Assembly (NCBI GenBank): GCA_031262565.1
Contig: JAISHL010000077.1
Span: 1 to 10,397 of the forward strand
Direction of reading: 5' to 3'
DNA length: 10,397 nucleotides
DNA from: Candidatus Nomurabacteria bacterium
GTDB lineage: Bacteria; Patescibacteriota; Saccharimonadia; Saccharimonadales; Saccharimonadaceae
The notes beneath the pieces were generated by a model, which worked only from the letters and a program-made list of their open reading frames with translations, was not told the DNA's origin and made no database searches. Below, in pieces: positions 5,821 to 10,397 of this stretch. A program made the translations under genes and the position numbers. Every line of letters begins with the position of its first letter. Position 1 is the first letter of the stretch.

Positions 5821-5840
5821 GATTCCGAAACGAGTATCGG
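5821..5840 (-). repeat. Degenerate type C repeat
   Basis: CCGA (5825-5828) and TCGG (5837-5840) flank a segment containing ACGAG, the complement of the CTCGT loop. The stem is short and imperfect, so this looks like a decayed copy. Confidence 0.5.
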
Positions 5841-5920
5841 CTTCACATCCTTCAGTCCTTAGTTTATTAAGAATAAATTCGCATGAATCAATTTTCCCCA
5901 GCTAGAATGATAAAAAGTCG

Positions 5921-5955
5921 CTAGATTGCCACGTCGCTACGCTACTCGCAACGAC
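5921..5955 (-). repeat. Interspersed repeat type A/B, reverse copy
   Basis: CTAGATTGCCAC at the left and CTCGCAACGAC at the right, the usual ends, with a GTCGCTACGCTA core that forms no perfect inner stem. Confidence 0.75.
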
Positions 5956-5961
5956 AAAAAC

Positions 5962-5977
5962 ACGCTATATATAGCGT
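5962..5977. repeat. Perfect 16-bp palindrome
   Basis: ACGCTATATATAGCGT is its own reverse complement. It sits between the last repeat copy and the Fic terminator, without a T run of its own. Confidence 0.7.
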
Positions 5978-5987
5978 ATAAAAAGCT

Positions 5988-6008
5988 AAAAACGCGACAA
6001 GTGCCGCG
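5988..6008 (-). terminator. Rho-independent terminator downstream of the Fic gene
   Basis: On the minus strand CGCGGC-ACTT-GTCGCG (six pairs, one G-U) is followed by TTTTT. It lies about 100 bases past the Fic stop. I see nothing else in the AT-rich stretch between 6009 and 6111. Confidence 0.65.
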
Positions 6009-6111
6009 CCGCTCGGTCTCATAAATACGACCTAAAAACCACAAAAAACCAATTTTCCGCCAAACTGGAATCTTTTAAAGTTGATACTATGAATTTAAAT
6101 GCGAAAAATAG

Positions 6112-7149
6112 TTATTTATTTTGTGCATAAAATCCGTTTTTGAGTGGAGTGCCGTTTTCATAAGTATGAGCGGTGGGATTTTTAAAAATATCAATCATTG
6201 CTCCAAATGACGCCATTTTTAACTGGTCGTTTATTTCAATAAAGCGTTTTGCCTGTTCGTGATTGAGCGTGATTGCGCCATTCTGTTCATTATCATACAT
6301 ATACGTGCCGTTTTCAATCTCGGCGGGCGGTATTTTGAATGTTTCATCTTCTTTTGAAAGCATATGTATCGTCATAATATTAAAAGGACAAATAAACGAA
6401 CCTGTATCATTTGCACAGATACTTTTAATTCTGTCAATATCCTTTACTGATAATGATTTAATTGTCTCGTCGTCAAATTGAGGTTCTACCCATGGAAGAG
6501 CAGACCTGATATTATTTGCCCCGAGCCGTTCGAGCTCTGAGTCAAAGGCAACAAAATTAGCAAAGCCACTTGTAGCATAGGTGTTAGCATTTAAATATGA
6601 CTGGATTTCCTTGCGCCCAGTAGTGGCAGTACCGTTTTGCGTGTCGTTGTCGTGTTCCGTGAGCACCTTAATTGCTTCTTCATCAATTCGCTCGCCACTA
6701 AGTATGTGATGCCAAACTCGCATTGAGCGCCCGTTGCCATCACCAAATAAATGCACCGCACCAAGAATATTATACGTTAAAACCCCACGATCTTTGGGCG
6801 ACAAATCCTTCAGCGCGTCAAAAGCCATTTCAACGACTTCCTCCTTGTGTTCCGTGGATATAGGAAGAAGATTATCTCCAACGTATACAGCCCCCCCATC
6901 AATCTCGTGCTGCTCTGGTGAAATATTACGGAACAAGGCATTTAATCGGACTAAATGCACCTTAAAATCTTTATATGTTCCGTTTTGAATTAGGTCTTCT
7001 ACTGTTTCGGGGTTATTTAATCCTGTTTCCATTAGGTAATCAGACGCTGTCTTTGCCGGATTTTGTTCGAATTCGCTATTGGGTTCAACTGTGTTTTGTT
7101 CCAATTCGTTAGTTACTAATTGATTACTTTGGTATGAAGGTTTTTCCAT
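6112..7149 (-). CDS. Fic domain protein (predicted AMP/NMP transferase)
   Basis: Fic enzymes usually transfer AMP, or another phosphate-containing group, from a nucleotide to a hydroxyl side chain of a target protein. The full active-site motif is present at residues 133-144: H133-L-F-G-D137-G-N139-G-R141-S-M-R144, matching HxFx[D/E]GNGRxxR, with the catalytic His intact. An ISTEHKEEVVEMAFDAL helix (97-113), likely the Fic-core flap and first helix, precedes it. Residues 1-50 are Gln/Asn/Glu-rich and probably disordered; 200-345 form a region I do not recognise. No [S/T]xxxE[G/N] self-inhibition motif is visible, and no small antitoxin ORF adjoins the gene. No signal peptide or membrane helix is seen. 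It is leaderless (extended -10 six bases before ATG) and follows the tRNA-Asn gene. It looks somewhat less GC-rich than its neighbours, which could mean transfer. Toxin, regulator and host-directed effector are all open. Confidence 0.88.
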   Translation of the reverse strand: MEKPSYQSNQLVTNELEQNTVEPNSEFEQNPAKTASDYLMETGLNNPETVEDLIQNGTYKDFKVHLVRLNALFRNISPEQHEIDGGAVYVGDNLLPISTEHKEEVVEMAFDALKDLSPKDRGVLTYNILGAVHLFGDGNGRSMRVWHHILSGERIDEEAIKVLTEHDNDTQNGTATTGRKEIQSYLNANTYATSGFANFVAFDSELERLGANNIRSALPWVEPQFDDETIKSLSVKDIDRIKSICANDTGSFICPFNIMTIHMLSKEDETFKIPPAEIENGTYMYDNEQNGAITLNHEQAKRFIEINDQLKMASFGAMIDIFKNPTAHTYENGTPLKNGFYAQNK

Positions 7150-7155
7150 GCGTAA

Positions 7156-7185
7156 ATCATAGCATAAGTTTCATATTTCGCACAA
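7156..7185 (-). promoter_or_regulatory. Extended -10 promoter of the Fic gene (leaderless)
   Basis: On the minus strand: TTGTGC (7185-7180), an 18-base spacer, and a -10 TATGAT (7161-7156) preceded by TGC (7164-7162). The box ends six bases before the ATG at 7149. The -35 begins about ten bases after the tRNA terminator. Confidence 0.7.
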
Positions 7186-7197
7186 TAGCTATCAAAG

Positions 7198-7219
7198 AAA
7201 AAATCGCCCGCGAGGGCGA
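7198..7219 (-). terminator. Rho-independent terminator of tRNA-Asn
   Basis: On the minus strand TCGCCC-TCGC-GGGCGA (6-bp perfect stem, tetraloop) runs into TTTTTT. It lies 23 bases after the encoded CCA and separates the tRNA from the Fic gene. Confidence 0.92.
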
Positions 7220-7242
7220 CTCTTCCGATTTTATAAGGTCTA

Positions 7243-7317
7243 TGGCTCCAGAGGCCGGATTCGAACCGGCGACCAATTGGTTAACAGCCAACTGCGCTAC
7301 CGCTGCGCTACTCTGGA
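7243..7317 (-). tRNA. tRNA-Asn (GTT anticodon)
   Basis: All cloverleaf arms can be drawn on the minus strand: acceptor TCCAGAG / CTCTGGA; D arm GCGC-AGCGGTA-GCGC; anticodon arm GTTGG-CTGTTAA-CCAAT, with GTT at positions 34-36 and one G-U pair; T arm GCCGG-TTCGAAT-CCGGC. The discriminator is G and the CCA tail is encoded (7245-7243). GTT reads AAC and AAT codons, so the identity is asparagine. It has its own promoter and terminator and is a single-gene unit. Confidence 0.97.
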
Positions 7318-7334
7318 ATATGATACCGTAGATA

Positions 7335-7363
7335 ATTATAGCGAAAATTTTATCGTCGGTCAA
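7335..7363 (-). promoter_or_regulatory. Promoter of tRNA-Asn
   Basis: On the minus strand: TTGACC (7363-7358), a 17-base spacer and a perfect TATAAT (7340-7335). The predicted start near 7328 leaves an 11-base 5' leader for RNase P to remove. Confidence 0.9.
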
Positions 7364-7400
7364 GAGTTCGGCGATAAATCAAAATTTTACACTATACATC

Positions 7401-7429
7401 TTGCGCCAGTTTTATACTTATGCTAAAAT
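7401..7429 (+). promoter_or_regulatory. Promoter of the tpiA operon
   Basis: TTGCGC (7401-7406), a 17-base spacer and an extended -10 TGC-TAAAAT (7421-7429), nearly the same as the promoter of the coiled-coil gene. The predicted start is near 7436. A Shine-Dalgarno run AGGGAGGGAG at 7441-7450 ends four bases before the ATG. Confidence 0.78.
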
Positions 7430-7454
7430 ATCCGCATATAAGGGAGGGAGTTTT

Positions 7455-8246
7455 ATGGCGAAAAAATTTATCATCGGTAACTGGAAAATGAATCTGAACG
7501 TGCATGAGTCGTCTTTGTTTGCGGCGAAACTGGCGCAGGAAGTTCCGACGTATCGTGACGTGACGACGGCGATTTGCCCATCATTTTTAGCGTTGCAGCC
7601 GTTATCTTTACAGGTCAATCACCGCCAGATGAAACTCGGCGCGCAAAACTGCTATTGGCGCGATTCAGGTGCTTTTACTGGGGAGATTTCGGCGACGCAA
7701 TTGCGCGGTTTGGCTCAATACGTTTTAATCGGACATTCCGAGCGACGCAATATTTTTTCTGAGGGCGATCGTGAAATTCGCTTCAAAGTGCAGGCGGCGT
7801 TGCGAAACTGTTTGACCCCTGTGCTATGTGTTGGCGAAACGGCGTTGGAGCGCAAAGACGGCGACACTGAACACGTTTTGAATGATCAAGTTGTAAGTGG
7901 ACTTTTGAACGTTAGTAGCGAGGAGATCAGCGAAGTTTTGATTGCTTATGAGCCAGTTTGGGCGATCGGCACGGGTGAAACGGCGGGTCCAGAAGATATT
8001 GAAAAAGCCATGAAGATTATTCGCGCGCAAGTGTCGCATTTATTCGGTCGTGAAGCCAGTAAAAAAGTGAGTTTGCTGTATGGTGGCAGCGTTAAATTGG
8101 ACAATGCGGCGAGCATATTGAGCGCCAAGGGCGTTGATGGATTACTAATCGGTGGTGCTTCACTGATCGCACCAGAGTTTGCTGGCATGGTTAAAATTGC
8201 AGGTGAACTCGCCAAAGAAGAGGCAAAAAACGAGGTTAAAGAATGA
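7455..8246 (+). CDS. tpiA: Triosephosphate isomerase
   Basis: Glycolytic and gluconeogenic enzyme interconverting dihydroxyacetone phosphate and glyceraldehyde 3-phosphate in the cytosol. The start at 7455 follows a strong Shine-Dalgarno; an in-frame TTG at 7401 belongs to the -35 box and is rejected. The product is 263 residues, slightly above the usual 250 because of a charged tail (EEAKNEVKE). Active-site residues are all present: N9 and K11 in GNWKMN; H94 in IGHSERR (91-97); the catalytic base E166 in AYEPVWAIGTG (164-174), with the flexible lid right after it; the phosphate-binding YGGSV (209-213); and the final GLLIGGASL (229-237). It ends in TGA overlapping the next gene (ATGA), so the two are translationally coupled. 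No other glycolytic gene is in the window. Confidence 0.98.
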   Translation: MAKKFIIGNWKMNLNVHESSLFAAKLAQEVPTYRDVTTAICPSFLALQPLSLQVNHRQMKLGAQNCYWRDSGAFTGEISATQLRGLAQYVLIGHSERRNIFSEGDREIRFKVQAALRNCLTPVLCVGETALERKDGDTEHVLNDQVVSGLLNVSSEEISEVLIAYEPVWAIGTGETAGPEDIEKAMKIIRAQVSHLFGREASKKVSLLYGGSVKLDNAASILSAKGVDGLLIGGASLIAPEFAGMVKIAGELAKEEAKNEVKE

Positions 8247-8815
8247 GCGAGAGGGGCGGATCTGTGCAGGGCGGGCGAAAATTTCGCGGTCAGTATACTA
8301 GCGCGAGAATAGACCGACTTTCTTCCGAAAAAGTAGCCGCAAATGACGACAGCTCTTCGGAAAATATAAACGAGCTGGACGCGGTTTTTGTGGCGAATAA
8401 TGGCGAAGTAAAACAGCCGCAACTTGACGCAGAGCCAATAGTTGAAGAAGTTAACGATAGTGAAGCTGAAAAAATCGAAGTTGAAATTACGCACAAACCA
8501 AAACCAGTTGCTCCGAAAATCGTAGATATTATGCCAGCAGGTCAGGCGACTGTTGATCATTTGCCACGTGCGAACGCAGACGGTAAACCAAATGCGGATC
8601 AACAGGCGAATATGAACGAAGCGATTGATAAATCCACTTATAAACCGCGTCGCGAAGAAGATTTATCAGATACAAATGTCGAGTCAGTCAAATATGGCAA
8701 GCCGAAACATTTTCCAATTATTGGGTGGATTTTTGCAATACTTTTGCTGTTTATGGTTGGTGTGGCGGTGGCAGCGTGGGTATATCTCAACCATCCCGAG
8801 TGGCTGAATTTATAA
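8243..8815 (+). CDS. Hypothetical tail-anchored membrane protein, coupled to tpiA
   Basis: No family recognised. 190 residues: a short basic N terminus (RKFRGQ), then a long acidic, Ser/Asn/Glu-rich and probably disordered region (about 26-150), and a single membrane helix near the end (about 159-181, PIIGWIFAILLLFMVGVAVAAWVYL), closing in HPEWLNL. That layout implies a mostly cytoplasmic protein anchored by its C terminus with only a few residues across the membrane. No signal peptide, Cys residues or catalytic motif are visible. Its ATG shares four bases with the tpiA stop (ATGA), so it is read from the tpiA transcript. A membrane scaffold or regulator is possible, but nothing in the sequence says which. 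The reading frame is well supported by its length, the overlap and the clean helix. Confidence 0.8.
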   Translation: MSERGGSVQGGRKFRGQYTSARIDRLSSEKVAANDDSSSENINELDAVFVANNGEVKQPQLDAEPIVEEVNDSEAEKIEVEITHKPKPVAPKIVDIMPAGQATVDHLPRANADGKPNADQQANMNEAIDKSTYKPRREEDLSDTNVESVKYGKPKHFPIIGWIFAILLLFMVGVAVAAWVYLNHPEWLNL

Positions 8816-8819
8816 GAAT

Positions 8820-8849
8820 TTGACAACTTTTAATTAAGAATAATAAATT
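8820..8849 (+). promoter_or_regulatory. Possible distal promoter of rpoD
   Basis: A perfect TTGACA (8820-8825) begins five bases after the upstream stop. An 18-base spacer leads to TAAATT (8844-8849), a 4-of-6 match. It is less convincing than the proximal promoter. Confidence 0.35.
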
Positions 8850-8854
8850 TTTTC

Positions 8855-8883
8855 TTCACTTTTTAAACTTTCTATGATATAAT
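8855..8883 (+). promoter_or_regulatory. Main promoter of rpoD
   Basis: TTCACT (8855-8860), a 17-base spacer and an extended -10 TGA-TATAAT (8875-8883). The predicted start near 8890 gives a leader of about 105 bases, the longest in the window. The leader contains small inverted repeats (CATAC/GTATG at 8890-8906; CAGTCG/CGACTG at 8926-8947) and ends in the strong Shine-Dalgarno AGGAGG, four bases... before the ATG at 8995. Confidence 0.75.
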
Positions 8884-8994
8884 TTACAACATACATATTT
8901 AGTATGCGCATTTTAACTTGTGCGTCAGTCGGAAAATTAAGCGACTGTTAGTAAAATTCTAAAACTGAACAAAAAATTTAACCATAGGAGGAAA

Positions 8995-10119
8995 ATGGCA
9001 GACGAAGATCAAGAAAAATTGATAAATGAAGCAGATATAACTAGCGAGCCTGACGATTTAGATATTCCGTTCGACGACAAGATAGATTTCGGCGATGACG
9101 ATTATGAGGACTTAGCGGACGACGCGGTTGTAGAAGGCGATTGGAACGAGTTGACAGACGACTCGGTGCGCGTTTATTTACGTGAGATTGGGCGTATTCC
9201 AATGCTATCACAAGAGGAAGAGGACGGTTTGGCGTGGAAAATTGTGGAAAATGCCGAGTCGCTAGCAGAAGCGGAGGCGGAGCAAGCTGAATTAGATCAG
9301 AAATTGCAAGCTATGGATCGTAACGACCCCGAGCGATTTGCTACAAAAAAGGCGTTTGATAAATTATCTCTGAAAATTCGCAAACTGAAACAGCCGAAAG
9401 ATCAGATGGCGGAAGCAAATATGCGTCTGGTGGTGTCAATTGCAAAACGTTACGGCAACCGCGGTTTGGACTTTTTGGATTTGATTCAAGAGGGAAATGT
9501 TGGTTTGATGCGCGCGGTTGAGAAGTTTGATCCGAGCAAAGGTTTCAAATTTTCCACTTACGCGACGTGGTGGGTGCGTCAGGCGATCACGCGAGCAATT
9601 GCAGATCAGGCGCGCACGATTCGCATCCCTGTTCATATGGTGGAAAAAATCAACAAGCTCATGCGCGTGCAGCGTCGTTTGACTCAGGAATTGAACCGTG
9701 AGCCGAGCATTGACGAGCTGGCGAAAGAGCTTGATGAAACGCCGAAATCGGTTGAACATATTTTTAAGGTCAAGCAAGATATTCAGAGCTTGGACGCGAC
9801 GATCGGCGGTAGCGATGATGACGATTCGTCGGAGTTGGGCAATTTTGTTGAGGACGGCACAGCGGTTAAGCCAGAGGAAGCGGCGGCGAAACAGTTGTTA
9901 CATGAGCAGATTTTGAGTATTGTCAATGATTTGAGTGATCGTGAGCGTAAGATTATTAAAATGCGTTTTGGGATTGACGGAGGGCGACCACATACACTTG
10001 AAGAAGTTGGCGCAGAGTTTCAGGTGACGCGCGAGCGAATTCGTCAGATCGAGAGCAAGGCGTTGAATAGATTAAAGCGACAGAAGGACGTGCAAAAACT
10101 TTATGAATACCTCCAATAA
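8995..10119 (+). CDS. rpoD: Primary RNA polymerase sigma factor (sigma-70, RpoD)
   Basis: Directs RNA polymerase to housekeeping promoters. It is 374 residues, short for RpoD: region 1.1 is replaced by an acidic tail (1-55, many Asp). Region 1.2 is DSVRVYLREIGRIPMLSQEEE (56-76), followed by a charged non-conserved helix (80-135). Region 2 is ANMRLVVSIAKRYGNRGLDF onward (141-212), including W192-W193 and the -10 readers Q196 and T199 in WWVRQAITRAIADQ. Region 3.0 has RIPVHMVEKINK, whose H214 and E217 match E. coli H455 and E458 that contact extended -10 promoters. An acidic linker (GGSDDDDSSE, 271-280) fits region 3.2. Region 4.2 has TLEEVGAEF and VTRERIRQIESKALNRL, with -35 readers R346, E347 and R350. 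These features agree with the promoters seen here. The ATG follows AGGAGG. The gene overlaps the next one by 17 bases. Confidence 0.97.
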   Translation: MADEDQEKLINEADITSEPDDLDIPFDDKIDFGDDDYEDLADDAVVEGDWNELTDDSVRVYLREIGRIPMLSQEEEDGLAWKIVENAESLAEAEAEQAELDQKLQAMDRNDPERFATKKAFDKLSLKIRKLKQPKDQMAEANMRLVVSIAKRYGNRGLDFLDLIQEGNVGLMRAVEKFDPSKGFKFSTYATWWVRQAITRAIADQARTIRIPVHMVEKINKLMRVQRRLTQELNREPSIDELAKELDETPKSVEHIFKVKQDIQSLDATIGGSDDDDSSELGNFVEDGTAVKPEEAAAKQLLHEQILSIVNDLSDRERKIIKMRFGIDGGRPHTLEEVGAEFQVTRERIRQIESKALNRLKRQKDVQKLYEYLQ

Positions 10120-10397
10120 TCTACCTAATTTGATCGGCTTGGGTGGCACTTTTGCGAGTGGAAAAGACAGTTTGGCGAACTTTCTGGTAGAGAAATTTGG
10201 TTTTACGAACGTGTCGACCGGCGATATGGTGCGAGTTGCGGCGCGCGAGCGTTATGGTGATATTGAGCGACCGACGTTAAAAAAAGTTGGCGCAGAGCTG
10301 AGAAATGAACTTGGCGCAGGGGCGTTGGTTTTGCGCGGATTGCAAGAACCACGACCTCTAATAATTTCGGGGATTCGGGCGATCGGCGAAGTTGAAG
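10103..10397 (+). CDS. P-loop kinase resembling archaeal-type dephospho-CoA/nucleotide kinases (3' end outside window)
   Basis: The first 98 residues are visible. They start MNTSNNLPNLIGLGGTFASG and carry a Walker A loop G15-TFAS-G20-K21 with Asp22-Ser23 after the Lys, a GKD[S/T] variant known in some nucleotide kinases. Next are STGDMVR (38-44) and LRNELGAGALV (66-76), and then IISGIRAIGEVE (87-98). This order (ASGK, STGD, GIR-x3-EVE) resembles the archaeal UPF0200/dephospho-CoA kinase-like group and adenylate kinases, so a small-molecule phosphotransferase is likely, with the substrate open. The ATG lies inside the end of rpoD (17-base overlap) with no good Shine-Dalgarno at normal spacing; an AAGGA about 15 bases upstream is too far. 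Translation is therefore probably coupled to rpoD. Confidence 0.75.
   Translation, partial: MNTSNNLPNLIGLGGTFASGKDSLANFLVEKFGFTNVSTGDMVRVAARERYGDIERPTLKKVGAELRNELGAGALVLRGLQEPRPLIISGIRAIGEVE

Noticed and set aside
5629..7317. Integrated element at tRNA-Asn carrying the Fic gene
   Set aside because: I looked for a second copy of the tRNA 3' end beyond the Fic gene and found none, and there is no integrase in the window.
7401..7454. TTG start adding 18 residues to triosephosphate isomerase
   Set aside because: The TTG is part of the -35 hexamer; the family N terminus and the strong Shine-Dalgarno both fit 7455.

Overview
The window looks like chromosomal DNA of a Candidate Phyla Radiation (Patescibacteria) bacterium, most probably a Saccharibacteria (TM7)-like lineage. 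The pointers are an Hsp20 with an ECYWG-type alpha-crystallin core, a short VirB2-like pilin with the conserved C-terminal helix common in this group, a primary sigma factor that starts with a short acidic tail in place of region 1.1, very compact gene spacing, and moderate GC. TGA is used as a normal stop (triosephosphate isomerase), so this is not a TGA=glycine lineage. The phylum assignment is inference from protein style, not from a marker tree.

Layout. 1-431: 3' part of a small heat shock protein, then a terminator. 432-1309: an island of short interspersed hairpin repeats around a small GIY-YIG nuclease gene. 1310-1819 (minus): pilin-like secreted membrane protein with a near-perfect promoter, Shine-Dalgarno and terminator. 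1909-3063 (plus) and 3073-4488 (minus): a GT4 glycosyltransferase and a polyprenyl-phosphate sugar-1-phosphate transferase, convergent with a 9-base gap, together suggesting surface glycan assembly. 4639-5628: a coiled-coil membrane protein ending in three exact-length 24-residue repeats. 5629-6111: a second repeat island. 6112-7149 (minus): a Fic-domain protein. 7243-7317 (minus): tRNA-Asn(GTT). 7455-8815: triosephosphate isomerase overlapping a tail-anchored acidic protein. 8995-10119: primary sigma factor (RpoD), overlapping a P-loop kinase that runs off the end.

Regulatory picture. Two classes of start can be read directly. The GIY-YIG, GT4 and Fic genes each have an extended -10 box (TGn plus a TATAAT-like hexamer) ending exactly six bases before ATG, so transcription should begin at or next to the start codon: leaderless mRNAs. 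The pilin, coiled-coil, tpiA and rpoD genes instead have an ordinary leader, with a Shine-Dalgarno of good (pilin, tpiA, rpoD) or modest (coiled-coil) quality. The sigma factor in the same window keeps the region 3.0 His and Glu that in E. coli sigma70 contact the extended -10, which fits the promoters seen.

The items most worth a second look are the repeated leaderless architecture, the GIY-YIG gene within inverted REP-like repeats, the hairpin family with a constant CTCGT loop but changing stems, the 24-residue repeats, and the Fic protein that lacks a visible inhibitory motif or neighbouring antitoxin.
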